A DNA stretch of 64,000 nucleotides from Gemmatimonadota bacterium (lineage in GTDB: Bacteria; Latescibacterota; UBA2968): the NCBI GenBank assembly GCA_009838845.1, contig VXRD01000044.1, forward strand, positions 6,984-70,983, read 5' to 3'. This document shows positions 16,999 to 25,677 of the stretch, in pieces. The first letter of the stretch is position 1. The number at the start of each line of letters is the position of its first letter. The position numbers and the translations under genes are program-made. The notes under the pieces were generated by a model. That model was not told the DNA's origin and searched no databases. It saw only the letters and a program-made list of their open reading frames with translations.

Positions 16999-19800
16999 CT
17001 ACAGTGCATGGGAGAGGCGGAGGTATAAATACCTGCCCAGGAAATCGTAGGTATTGGCATCGGATGTGCCCAGGAAACCATTGAATATCACTGCTGGTGC
17101 CTGATTGAGGATGTTGTTTATTCCGATTGTGAGTACGGAGTGACCAAAGGCGGTCTCCAGTTGATATGATCCATGCATACTAAAGATGCTGTTGGAGCTG
17201 ATTTTGCGACTTGGTGGTATTTCTGTCACATCCGGGCGGTACTTGCCCTTGCAGTCGTCATCTTCGCATTCCTCGAATCCGCCGATGTATCGCCAGGTTA
17301 GCCCAATGGAAGAACGGTGTTTCTCTACGCCAACTGAAGCGGCGTGACGCCAGCCTGGGAACGCGCCCAGGTCGTAGTAGCCCTTGCCTTTAACTAATTC
17401 AGGACCGTTGGCGGAAGGCAGGATTTGATCATAATTTACGAGCAGATTGCTCTCTATTTGCGCCGAGACAATACCCAGAGGTGAGTCAGTAGCGTAATGG
17501 AGTCCGATATCCATGCCGCTGGTTTCGGTTTCGCCAACATTGGCGTTGGGTGACAGGATATGGTTAATCAGCATGGTGTTTGGGTCGCGCACGACTTGAT
17601 CGCAGTTGGATGGCGTGTCCTGCGAGTAGCAGTTACTCAAGATGAGGCTGGCAGGTAACGCGCCGATCTCACTCGTGATCGCGGTGGTATAGTAATCCAC
17701 GGTTATATCGAATCCATCCAGAAAACTCGGTTGATAAACCAGGCCTGCTGTGAGCATTGTGGCCTTTTCCGGATCGAGATCCGTGCTGCCACTGAACTGG
17801 GCTCGCAGTTGTGCCCGTGAATCCTCAAAGTCGGATGGGATGCCCTGATCTGCACAATTTCGCATTTGCTGAGCCGTCAACGTCCGGGCATTGCCCGCTT
17901 CATCGACTGTACTACAGGGATCGCTGACCAGCGGAAAACCATCGCTGTTGCCGAGGAACATTTCGGCGATGCTGGGGGCGCGAAAAGCATTGGAGTATGT
18001 GGCGCGAAATGCCAGTCCTTGAGGCAATTCGAGGCGAGTCCCCGCTTTATAAGTAGAGCCAAAGCCGAACGAATCGTAGTGGAAAGTGCGTCCGGCGGCT
18101 ATTAAATCGAGACCAACTTCTCCCGCTTTGTAGAGCGGGAAATGGGCTTCTGCATACAAAGCCTTGACCGAGTACGCACCATCGGTGGGTGCTTCGTCAC
18201 TGCCAGTGGTATTTCCCGATGCAGTTATGGGATCGGGAAGATAGGCTCCCGCTTCCCAGCGCGATGAAAGACCTGCTGCCATGACCAGTGGACCAGCCGG
18301 GAGTTGTGCGATCTCACCGGTCAGATTCCACTGCAGGATTTGCTGTTGAGAGTAGCCCCTGGCGATACCGGCATATTGGATGTAGTCTAACATCTCCTGG
18401 GTGATTGTGCCAGCACCGTGGAGTATATCCAGTTGCACACAGTCGCCGGTGCAATCCTCGTCTGGTCCCAGTGCCCGCACGAGATTACTGATTATAAATC
18501 GGCCCTCGTTGATGCTGGTGCCCTCGCTACGCCCGTAGGAAAAGGACAGGTCAGCGTCAAAGCCCATAAACTGATGGTCCAAACCCAAAACGATGCGATA
18601 GGTGTCGATATCCTGGAGATAGTTGCGATTGCCTGCTTCGAGAAAACGCCGCCGGACATCGATAAAATCGCGGCCAAATTCGTTGTAACGGTTGGTGGCA
18701 GATACTACGATGCCGTCGCTGATGGTGAACAAGGGCGTTGGGGCCAGCTTCTGGTCGGATTGGCGATTGGTGTACGATACCTCGAAGAAAGTTTTCGCAC
18801 CTTCTGTAAATTTGTAAGCACCACTAAAAAAGGAACTGTAGCGCGTCTGTGGGGTGTAGAGGTAATTCTCTGGCTGATAATTGTACGTGTCACCGCTTCC
18901 ATCCGAGGAGATTCCAGCCCAGTTGAAGGGACGCCAGCCGGCATTTGGATCGCGGTGGTAATCACCTGCGTCCTCGCCAGCCGCTGCAACGACCGCCTGC
19001 CAGGCTTCGTTGCCCTCGGTGCCCAGGCGGTCGATGATGTGGCCTTCCGGGGTGGCCGAACTGCCGTTTTTGTTATAGGTGCCGTCGTTTTTTCCCCAGT
19101 CGTAGTTTTTGTCCGATACGCTGAAACTGCGGTCGCCGGTCCAGACGGGCTTTCGGTTGTGGTAACCTGCCGAAAACAATATGTGGCCTTTTTCGCTTTG
19201 CAAACCGGCGGTTATGCTGAGGTCGCGGACTTCGCCATCACCTGCGCCTGAAATCCCTTCATAATAATCTATCTCTACCCCTTCCATATCTGACCGGGTG
19301 ATGATATTGATCACCCCTCCAATGGCGTCTGAACCATATATGGCTGAGGCTCCATCCTTGAGAATTTCGACGCGTTCGATAACTGAAGCGGGAATAGAGT
19401 TGAGATCAACAGATGAATTTGCGCCTGTTCCGCCCGGGACGAAGCGACGCCCGTTGACCAATACCAGGGTGCGATTAGAGCCGAGTCCGCGCAGACTAAT
19501 TCTGGTAGAGCCATCGCCGCCGTTGTTGGACTGGGTATTGGTTGCATTGGACTGTACTGTGAGTGTTTGTAGCACATCTCCAATGGAAGTCAATCCCCGC
19601 GCTTTGATTTCGTCACCGGATAGGACGACGACTGGCGCAGGCGAAAGGCTTTCCGCACTTTTGATGCGGGAACCGGTTACGACAATCTCTTCAAATTCGT
19701 AGATTTTCGGCTCGTCGGGCGATTCTTTAACATCCTCTGCGAATGCTGATGTAATAAATACGATGGCGACTATCTGGCAGAATATGTGCTTCACACTCAT
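16999..19800 (-). CDS. TonB-dependent outer-membrane receptor
   Basis: A 933-residue receptor with a signal peptide (QIVAIVFITSAFAED), a TonB-box-like segment (EEIVVTGSRI at about residue 37), and a plug domain (VSGDEI-like start, DVLQTL, RISLRGLGSNRTLVLVNGRR, VERVEILKDGASAIYGSDAIGGVINIIT). A long beta-barrel follows, ending in YLYLRLSHAL with a penultimate aromatic pattern. Such receptors import siderophores, vitamin B12 or oligosaccharides using the proton motive force through TonB. No ExbBD/TonB or SusD-like partner is nearby, so the ligand is unknown. It shows that the host has an outer membrane. About 200 bp of non-coding DNA separates it from the helicase start. Confidence 0.93.
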   Translation of the reverse strand: MSVKHIFCQIVAIVFITSAFAEDVKESPDEPKIYEFEEIVVTGSRIKSAESLSPAPVVVLSGDEIKARGLTSIGDVLQTLTVQSNATNTQSNNGGDGSTRISLRGLGSNRTLVLVNGRRFVPGGTGANSSVDLNSIPASVIERVEILKDGASAIYGSDAIGGVINIITRSDMEGVEIDYYEGISGAGDGEVRDLSITAGLQSEKGHILFSAGYHNRKPVWTGDRSFSVSDKNYDWGKNDGTYNKNGSSATPEGHIIDRLGTEGNEAWQAVVAAAGEDAGDYHRDPNAGWRPFNWAGISSDGSGDTYNYQPENYLYTPQTRYSSFFSGAYKFTEGAKTFFEVSYTNRQSDQKLAPTPLFTISDGIVVSATNRYNEFGRDFIDVRRRFLEAGNRNYLQDIDTYRIVLGLDHQFMGFDADLSFSYGRSEGTSINEGRFIISNLVRALGPDEDCTGDCVQLDILHGAGTITQEMLDYIQYAGIARGYSQQQILQWNLTGEIAQLPAGPLVMAAGLSSRWEAGAYLPDPITASGNTTGSDEAPTDGAYSVKALYAEAHFPLYKAGEVGLDLIAAGRTFHYDSFGFGSTYKAGTRLELPQGLAFRATYSNAFRAPSIAEMFLGNSDGFPLVSDPCSTVDEAGNARTLTAQQMRNCADQGIPSDFEDSRAQLRAQFSGSTDLDPEKATMLTAGLVYQPSFLDGFDITVDYYTTAITSEIGALPASLILSNCYSQDTPSNCDQVVRDPNTMLINHILSPNANVGETETSGMDIGLHYATDSPLGIVSAQIESNLLVNYDQILPSANGPELVKGKGYYDLGAFPGWRHAASVGVEKHRSSIGLTWRYIGGFEECEDDDCKGKYRPDVTEIPPSRKISSNSIFSMHGSYQLETAFGHSVLTIGINNILNQAPAVIFNGFLGTSDANTYDFLGRYLYLRLSHAL

Positions 19801-19831
19801 CTATACCTCGCGATTGGAGGATGACAATTTT

Positions 19832-20788
19832 TTAACCATCGCACGCATACGCATCAAATACAATTTTTAAATCGCGTTTTGCGCGTGCAAAATTCGAATA
19901 TGGCTGACGCGAACGGTTTTGAAGACAGGATAAAAAATCAGCTATCATCGCGCGATAGCCCATCAAATCTTTCAGGCCCGGCCAGAGAATCCGAAAGCCT
20001 TTCTGAGGTTTGCGAATATAAATGCCGTTGCTTTCAAAAACAATGCGTCCACGCGTCCCTTCGATATAAGAATGCTGAAAAACGCCTTTTGTCAAACTGG
20101 GTGTTTGCCACGAGTAATGCAATTCGCCAATTGCGCCAGTAGGATAGACCATTCTCACGACAGATTCGCGCTCTGGCGTACTGCCAGAATAGCCCGGGAA
20201 TATCGCTTCGATCTGTTCGGGTACCGCATCGAATAGATCTGAAATCAGGGCGATAAAATGAATACCGCCTTCCAGCAAAGCACCATGAACACTTTTCCAA
20301 CCCTGCGCCTGCTGCGTTGTGAGCTTTTTTACTGAAACCGAACGCATTTCGCCAATATCGCCCTGGGTGACCATGTGCTTGATGTACGATAGCGAGGGTT
20401 TGTAATAATAATTCTCGGCGATCATCAATAGGGGGGTCTCGACCCGTTCCAGCGCGGTCTCGATCTCGACAATTTCCTCTGGCGAGATGCACATCGGTTT
20501 TTCGACGAGTACGGCTTTGCCAACTTCTAATAGTGCGATTATCTGGTCTTTGTGATGCTCTGGTGGGGAAGCGATCACCACGGCGTCCACATCACTTTCC
20601 AAAACGGCGTTCAGGTCGTCAAAGATGCCCTCGCCCTTAAACTTGAGATTGAACTTGTACGCGCTTACCCGCGACCGACTGCAAAAATACAACGTCGCTC
20701 GCCATTGCAAATTTTTCGCATGAAGCGCGCCGATATTTCCACACCCCAGGATGCAGATACGAGGCTTTTTATACGTCAGATGATCCAT
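19832..20788 (-). CDS. Gfo/Idh/MocA family oxidoreductase
   Basis: A 318-residue NAD(P)-dependent oxidoreductase. The N-terminal Rossmann fold shows ILGCGNIGALHAKNL (GxGxxG variant at residues 15-20). AVVIASPPEHHKD and the family signature EKPM (VLVEKPMCIS, about residue 97) follow, then a C-terminal alpha/beta domain with the GIHFIAL His region. These enzymes act on sugars, inositol or their phosphates; this substrate is not identifiable. The start matches the Rossmann strand closely. It precedes no obvious operon partner and is 32 bp from the TonB receptor start. Confidence 0.88.
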   Translation of the reverse strand: MDHLTYKKPRICILGCGNIGALHAKNLQWRATLYFCSRSRVSAYKFNLKFKGEGIFDDLNAVLESDVDAVVIASPPEHHKDQIIALLEVGKAVLVEKPMCISPEEIVEIETALERVETPLLMIAENYYYKPSLSYIKHMVTQGDIGEMRSVSVKKLTTQQAQGWKSVHGALLEGGIHFIALISDLFDAVPEQIEAIFPGYSGSTPERESVVRMVYPTGAIGELHYSWQTPSLTKGVFQHSYIEGTRGRIVFESNGIYIRKPQKGFRILWPGLKDLMGYRAMIADFLSCLQNRSRQPYSNFARAKRDLKIVFDAYACDG

Positions 20789-20832
20789 TTTTGATTATTC
20801 TGCCCCTATAATAGAGAATCATATCATTTTTT

Positions 20833-21099
20833 TCATTCATCAAAGCTGAGGACAGGAACAGAAATATGGGGAGCGGTTGCTATCCGCTCGGGATTGTTCA
20901 GTAAATCTGCGATGCGAGATCCCACATCGGCTCGCACGACTTTGGCCCCACATTGGGGACAAACGCCTGCCAGAACATTCTCTAAAACGATGAGTTCATC
21001 GCGTATCCAAAAGTCCTGTTTAATACGCTGTTCTTGCAGGGGTGTGTCACAGTTTTCACATTCTCCATAATCGTAAGCATTCATGTTGTCTTTGGGCAT
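20833..21099 (-). CDS. YgiT-type zinc-finger antitoxin
   Basis: An 88-residue protein with two CxxC pairs (CENCDTPL and CPQCGAKV) forming the YgiT-type zinc finger of MqsA-like antitoxins. The C-terminal half (GSRIADLLNNPER) is short and lacks a full HTH. It follows the DUF4258 gene with a 2-bp gap, the standard toxin-then-antitoxin order for DUF4258/YgiT pairs. Confidence 0.8.
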   Translation of the reverse strand: MPKDNMNAYDYGECENCDTPLQEQRIKQDFWIRDELIVLENVLAGVCPQCGAKVVRADVGSRIADLLNNPERIATAPHISVPVLSFDE

Positions 21100-21101
21100 G
21101 G

Positions 21102-21380
21102 CTACTCCAGAGCGTAAGTTGTGATAAACAGTAATTTCCCGGTGCTCTTAATACGACATATTATAGCGATTTGTCTTCCGTCTGTTGCGGAACCTACAAT
21201 TTCGTACCGTGTACCTCGCGGGTCACGTGTAAATCTTCGTCTGATTTTTCCCCTTGCTATTGCTTCTTCAATATCTAGAAAGATTAGATTATCATCAGCC
21301 ATTTCTTCAAAAAAATGTGGTATGGCAAATTCGTATTCTTGCTCTACCACCTTGCCTCGAATGACATCTATGATAGCCAC
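21102..21380 (-). CDS. DUF4258 (RelE/MqsR-fold) toxin
   Basis: A 92-residue protein matching the DUF4258 pattern: an N-terminal helix with His (IPHFFEEM), DIEEAIARGKI, a central RYEIVG strand, and a C-terminal LLFITTYALE. Members adopt a RelE-like ribonuclease fold and are found with YgiT zinc-finger proteins, as here. Activity is inferred from pairing and family. Direct repeats 17-36 bp upstream may be the autoregulatory site. Confidence 0.75.
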   Translation of the reverse strand: MAIIDVIRGKVVEQEYEFAIPHFFEEMADDNLIFLDIEEAIARGKIRRRFTRDPRGTRYEIVGSATDGRQIAIICRIKSTGKLLFITTYALE

Positions 21381-21396
21381 TTTATATTTCCAGAGG

Positions 21397-21416
21397 GTTT
21401 ATACTAACGTTTATAC
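21397..21416. promoter_or_regulatory. Tandem 8-bp direct repeats upstream of the DUF4258/YgiT genes
   Basis: GTTTATAC occurs twice (21397-21404 and 21409-21416), separated by TAAC, a 12-bp period. It lies just upstream of the toxin start and overlaps the 3' end of the VOC gene. Position and spacing suit an operator bound by the antitoxin complex. Confidence 0.4.
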
Positions 21417-21800
21417 CTGTTGACCAAGACAATAGCACAACCCGTCTGGTGCGATGACAAAGAATATGCGGAAGGATTTATCGCCGTGTTGGTCAATCCG
21501 ATAATCGGGGTCGTCATTTTGCAATCCATTATTCTTCAATTCGTTGAAGGCGGTTTCGACATCATCCACTTCAAAAAAACACCCCTCTTGAGTCGGGTCG
21601 CCACCATTTTCTGCCAGGCCGATCTGGATATCGTCTCTTGCGAGTATAGCGGACTTACAGGGCGCGTCCTTCCGAGATACGACCCGAAATCCCATGACTA
21701 TTTCGTAAAAAGGGATGGCTTCTTCCAGGTTCTCAACCGGAAGGTTCATAGCGTCTTGCATGTAGGGCGAGGCTGTTTTAAATATAGATTTAGTTTTCAC
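21411..21800 (-). CDS. VOC/glyoxalase-like family protein
   Basis: A 129-residue vicinal-oxygen-chelate protein with the two beta-alpha-beta-beta-beta repeats. The first contains VENLEEAIPFYEIVMGFRVV and the second VDDVETAFNELKNNG and FVIAPDGLCYCLGQ. Members include glyoxalase I, bleomycin-binding proteins and dioxygenases; metal residues are not clear enough to choose. The start is GTG with AAGGAGA about 6 bp upstream. The stop overlaps the putative operator of the downstream toxin-antitoxin pair. Confidence 0.75.
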   Translation of the reverse strand: MKTKSIFKTASPYMQDAMNLPVENLEEAIPFYEIVMGFRVVSRKDAPCKSAILARDDIQIGLAENGGDPTQEGCFFEVDDVETAFNELKNNGLQNDDPDYRIDQHGDKSFRIFFVIAPDGLCYCLGQQV

Positions 21801-21963
21801 GCTTATCTCCTTCTCTCTGAATCTATAAAAAAAATCACAGGTGTTTTTTGTTTCGCCTAATTTTTTATGTTCCTAACCTCGAAGCGGCCGGAACACAGTA
21901 TTTAGACACAAAGGACTCACTTGCGTCCAGGATTGCTGAAGCTGTGGGGTAATAACACTCATG

Positions 21964-23808
21964 TCATCCATCCACCTTCTGAGCTGTGGCATGGATTGTC
22001 CCTTCCGCAGGTACATCCACCCGCACGGTCAGCACGGTATATCTCTCATCGTCGCTGGTGACCATCGTTTCCAGATGTCCGCCATCCACTGCGTAAGCTC
22101 CTGCTGGGAGCACGAATGTCACCCGGCAATCGGGAAACGCGTCTTCCAGAATATTGGTCACTGTCGCTGTCACTCTGTCGTGTATCCCGTTGTTACCCGG
22201 ATCGTATGCCACCTCAAGCGGCGGTGGTCCCTCTCGATTGAAAGGAACGGGAGCAACAGCATCTCCTCGATAGGTCGCCGATGTTACATGACCATCTTTA
22301 AAACGCACCACCCGAAAACTGCTGCTATTGCTTTTGCCCACCCGCGTCGTGGGTGTGGCTCCAATGGTCATCACCTTTTCCCCTGGGCCATGCGCGTCGT
22401 GGATCAGCTTTACCTTATGCTTATCCAGAAATGTCTCTACCGGGGCATTGTGCTCGAATGCGTTGATTATCTTGATCTTAGCCTTCGCCCGCGAGGATAG
22501 AAGCGCGTTGGCTTGCGATAGATCCACATGCCAGGGATGCCGGAAATTCAGGATGCATAGGTCTGAGCCATAATCGATGATTCCCACCTGATCTCCATAC
22601 CACTTCTCGTGTCCGTAAAATTGGTGATTGCCGAATGTAATCGCATAGGGCATCTCCAGTACCAGATGTGATCCTGAGATATACGCCGGGTTCACCGCAT
22701 TGCTAATCAGGACCATATCGGGTGCGATCAGGTTGGCGATCTCCGCCAGCCGTCTCTCGTACTCCGCCTGATATTGTCCCTGCGTGTCCAGGTGTCCAAA
22801 CGTCATAAAAACCGGATCTTTCGGATAGTCTCGAACGACGTACACGCTTCTGGGAGACTGTCGTGTGAAATCTCCCCGCGAGCCGGACACCCTGATCGAT
22901 AGATCGTATAACCCCGGTGGTATGTCTTGGGGCAGACTTACTGTGCCTTCCCGATCATAATAAAACTTCGCACTCGGATCTTCCTCAAACGCCACTGTGC
23001 GTGAGATCGTAGCTGGCCCAACCCGACGCGACAACTTCACTTGCCCTATCGTGTGATCGTAGGCTTCCAACCGCACCCGAAAGGATTCTCCGGGCTGCCG
23101 GATGGTCGGATGTCCCAGAACCGGGAATCGGACGCCTTGTGGCATGGTCTCTGGATGTCTATGCAGATACAGTGGTGGCAGGCGCGTTTCTTTTCCTTTT
23201 TGAATCGCGATTTCTTCAATTTTTTGAGACTCCCATCCGTACGCAATCAATTCCAATGAATATCCCTTTCCTGCGGGTAGGCCAGTCAGACGGCACGACC
23301 CCGATAACCAATTCCGCACCAGCGTGTTCCGCACTATTTGATTACCCTGGCGTACCACCGCTCGTGCATCTACGAGGAAGCCATTTTCCTCACCGTTGAG
23401 TACAAATGACAGCTCTCCAGAATGCTCCGCCAGGACTCGAAATCCAGATATACGGCAGCCCATCTCACCCCTGTTCTGAAGATGCTCAGCGCGTACCCGG
23501 TGGTTCCCTTGTGTCAGTCCCCTCGCCAGTACCACCTCTCGTGCTTCGTTACCCGGATACAAGACACGCGGACTCCCATCATCTACTGTCACAATTAGTT
23601 TTCCCAGAGAAGGTGTTCCGTAGGCCGACACGGCGTGCTGTCCCAGACCAAGTGCCACTCCTGTACCGGTAAATTCAAACGTCAAGGCAGCGCCATTATC
23701 CTCCGTCTCCAGACAGGCTGTCTCGGCATACCGAAACAGGCTCTCCCACCACGTACCTGATTGCAGCACACGGGCTGTATCCAGGGCTGATACCCACTCC
23801 TTATTCAT
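21964..23808 (-). CDS. Large multidomain protein with degenerate metallophosphoesterase-like core
   Basis: A 614-residue protein without a signal peptide. Residues 1-130 form a beta-rich jelly-roll-like module (ALTFEFTGTGVALGLG, VTVDDGSPRV, GNHRVRAEHL) like the N-terminal domain of some carbohydrate esterases. Residues 130-330 are further beta-sandwich material. Residues 340-520 contain FGHLDTQG, MVLISNAVNP, TFGNHQFYGH and HPWHVD, and LIHDAHGPGEK with TIGATPT, resembling a calcineurin-like phosphoesterase lacking several ligands. The C-terminus is another beta domain. I do not recognise the family firmly. It directly follows a PhyH gene on the same strand (18 bp gap), so a joint role is likely. 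The 160 bp after its stop holds only a possible 29-codon frame and a VOC leader. Confidence 0.6.
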   Translation of the reverse strand: MNKEWVSALDTARVLQSGTWWESLFRYAETACLETEDNGAALTFEFTGTGVALGLGQHAVSAYGTPSLGKLIVTVDDGSPRVLYPGNEAREVVLARGLTQGNHRVRAEHLQNRGEMGCRISGFRVLAEHSGELSFVLNGEENGFLVDARAVVRQGNQIVRNTLVRNWLSGSCRLTGLPAGKGYSLELIAYGWESQKIEEIAIQKGKETRLPPLYLHRHPETMPQGVRFPVLGHPTIRQPGESFRVRLEAYDHTIGQVKLSRRVGPATISRTVAFEEDPSAKFYYDREGTVSLPQDIPPGLYDLSIRVSGSRGDFTRQSPRSVYVVRDYPKDPVFMTFGHLDTQGQYQAEYERRLAEIANLIAPDMVLISNAVNPAYISGSHLVLEMPYAITFGNHQFYGHEKWYGDQVGIIDYGSDLCILNFRHPWHVDLSQANALLSSRAKAKIKIINAFEHNAPVETFLDKHKVKLIHDAHGPGEKVMTIGATPTTRVGKSNSSSFRVVRFKDGHVTSATYRGDAVAPVPFNREGPPPLEVAYDPGNNGIHDRVTATVTNILEDAFPDCRVTFVLPAGAYAVDGGHLETMVTSDDERYTVLTVRVDVPAEGTIHATAQKVDG

Positions 23809-23826
23809 TGGAGTTCATCCCCCTCA

Positions 23827-24714
23827 TTAGACCTCTCTCGCAACAATATCCAGATCCCATTTCTGCCAGTAATATTTGACCGGATCGCTCTCGTCCCATT
23901 TTCCGTACACATCTTCCCAGGTCAGCCAATTCATGTGCGGCTGTAGTGAATCATCTCGAACTGGATGGCTTCGCGGTTGATATCGGTAATCAGCCGAAAT
24001 CCGCAGACGGTCTGCCGACTCGTTATCTCGTCCCTGATGAATGGTCAGACTGTGTAGAATAATCACGTCGCCGCACATATAGTCGCCGCCGATCCAGACG
24101 GAATCCTCTTCGACGGGAACTTGACGGCCACCCGGTCCCACACCTTCGAATGTTTCCAGTTTCCCGCGTCGGTGCGAGCCTCGGGCGACGGCAAGTCCAC
24201 CGAGTTCCTCGGGACAGTCACCATAGGGGATCCATGCTGTCCAGGTCTCGTCCGATCCTCCGATAAAGTAATTGTCCTGGTGCGGTGGGGTCGAATGGGT
24301 ATCTGTATCAGGGAAGACAAGGCGGCAGATGTTTCGGCTGTGCGGGAGCACATGTTCGCCGAATAGAACTTCAAATGCCCGAATCAGAGGAGGTTCGAGT
24401 GCCAGTGCGTGAAAGTCTCGAATTTTCAGAACATCACCATAAAACGCCTGCCAGCGCGAGTCTCTGCTCTCGACGACCTGAATGTCGGGATTTGCGATGC
24501 CCTCTGTCACTTCAGAGCCATCCATCAGCCACCCATGATCCCGACAGATACTGAGGATCTGATGTCGAACCTCGATTACACGTTCCGGATCGAGCAGGTT
24601 GCGAAAGAACAGATACCCATTCTCTTTTGCCTGTCGCCGAAGCGTCTCCGGATTCTGTAACAAATCCGTCGCATCCTCCAGTGCCTCGATTTGTTTCATG
24701 TCAATCATTGCCAT
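23827..24714 (-). CDS. Phytanoyl-CoA dioxygenase (PhyH) family protein
   Basis: A 295-residue Fe(II)/2-oxoglutarate oxygenase. The iron ligands are His and Asp in TPPHQDNYFIGG (about residue 145) and the distal His in LTIHQGRDN, with Arg in RLRISADYRY placed for 2-oxoglutarate. RGSHRRGKLETFEG corresponds to the conserved GSH segment. Length is typical. AAAGGAGA precedes the ATG. Substrate unknown; likely co-transcribed with the multidomain gene downstream. Confidence 0.88.
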   Translation of the reverse strand: MAMIDMKQIEALEDATDLLQNPETLRRQAKENGYLFFRNLLDPERVIEVRHQILSICRDHGWLMDGSEVTEGIANPDIQVVESRDSRWQAFYGDVLKIRDFHALALEPPLIRAFEVLFGEHVLPHSRNICRLVFPDTDTHSTPPHQDNYFIGGSDETWTAWIPYGDCPEELGGLAVARGSHRRGKLETFEGVGPGGRQVPVEEDSVWIGGDYMCGDVIILHSLTIHQGRDNESADRLRISADYRYQPRSHPVRDDSLQPHMNWLTWEDVYGKWDESDPVKYYWQKWDLDIVAREV

Positions 24715-24753
24715 TATGATGGTCTCCTTTTTTAGAACGAGTCAGGACCCGCG

Positions 24754-25110
24754 TCAGGGGACCAACTCATGTATTTCATCTGGCTCGGGCATGGATGTGA
24801 ATTGGACAGCTATTATGGTCTTGTGACCTTCAAGTATTGCTTTACACAGGCGGTGACCACCATCCATGAGTGAACCATCTGCATTTAGAATGATAGGATA
24901 TTTCAGAGATGCAGTGTTAATTTTTTTACAATGTCGCGCGATCTCTCTGAGGGTAGGCTTCTTTTCTCCAAACCAGCAGTCTTCGTCTAACTCTTTGATT
25001 GATGATATATCGATTTCAAATGTAGAAAGACCGTTGGACTGTTTCCAGAGTTTTTCGGTGTACCACACAAGCCGTTTGCCATCGCGTATTGTGCTGTGTT
25101 TCTGTGGCAC
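24754..25110 (-). CDS. ParB/sulfiredoxin-like domain protein
   Basis: A 118-residue protein whose second half reads YPIILNADGSLMDGGHRL followed by CKAILEGHKTIIAVQF, the ParB N-terminal/sulfiredoxin-like fold signature (a P-x-x-hydrophobic strand, then DGxHR and a conserved helix). There is no DNA-binding HTH or partner ParA, so it is not a chromosome-partition protein. Small stand-alone proteins of this type may bind nucleotides, but function is not known. Located between a PhyH gene and a GNAT gene on the same strand. Confidence 0.65.
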   Translation of the reverse strand: MPQKHSTIRDGKRLVWYTEKLWKQSNGLSTFEIDISSIKELDEDCWFGEKKPTLREIARHCKKINTASLKYPIILNADGSLMDGGHRLCKAILEGHKTIIAVQFTSMPEPDEIHELVP

Positions 25111-25127
25111 GAAGCCTCCTTTCGATT

Positions 25128-25643
25128 TCAGACCATACTCAGACTGTATCGGATTTCTTTCCGTTCAACCCCTGCAAGGGGTTCTACTTTTTGTGCACCA
25201 TCCGCGCTGAATCCGAATTTTCGATAAAAGGAAATCGCCCTCTGGTTGGTATCGAGAAGCCAAATTTTTACGATCGAGCAATTCATATCGCGAAGGGCCG
25301 TAAGAGATGCTTCCATCAGTTTTCGACCAATGCCACGGTCCCAGAATTCTTCAAGGGCATAGATTGCATAGACTTCGCCAATGGAGTTTTTATCCAGTCC
25401 TTCATCTCGTACGGGGCCAAAGCTGATGAAAGCAATGATCCTTTGATCTACTTCGGCTACAAGTACTTTGTTGGAGGGACTATTGAGGGTCAGGTGCCAT
25501 TGTTTCTCCCTCTGGTCAACAGATAAATTATCGAGGATGTCATCGGGCAATTGCCCCTTGTACGCAGCCTGCCATGACCGAACGTGGACTTCGGCCAGGC
25601 TTCTGGCGTCGTTTTTGGAAGGTTCTCGGATTATTATTGTCAT
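25128..25643 (-). CDS. GNAT family N-acetyltransferase
   Basis: A 171-residue acetyl-CoA-dependent transferase. The core is AEVHVRSWQAAYKG near the N-terminus, VYAIYALEEFWDRGIGRKLM (motif A, Q/R-x-x-G-x-G/A type acetyl-CoA loop) and the C-terminal LLDTNQRAISFYRKFGF. Its acceptor is unknown; stand-alone GNATs modify proteins, drugs or small amines. It is one of several GNAT genes in the window and is 18 bp upstream of the ParB-like gene. Confidence 0.85.
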   Translation of the reverse strand: MTIIIREPSKNDARSLAEVHVRSWQAAYKGQLPDDILDNLSVDQREKQWHLTLNSPSNKVLVAEVDQRIIAFISFGPVRDEGLDKNSIGEVYAIYALEEFWDRGIGRKLMEASLTALRDMNCSIVKIWLLDTNQRAISFYRKFGFSADGAQKVEPLAGVERKEIRYSLSMV

Positions 25644-25677
25644 GGTAGGCGACCTTTCATAGTGATGGCGCCTTTCC

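Noticed and set aside
18418-19251. 277-codon open frame on the plus strand
   Set aside because: It lies entirely antisense to the TonB receptor, whose signal, plug and barrel motifs are unmistakable; composition is that of a shadow frame.
21864-21964. 29-codon frame downstream of the multidomain gene (ITPQLQQSWTQVSPLCLN)
   Set aside because: Short, no recognisable family and no strong ribosome site of its own; treated as non-coding spacer.
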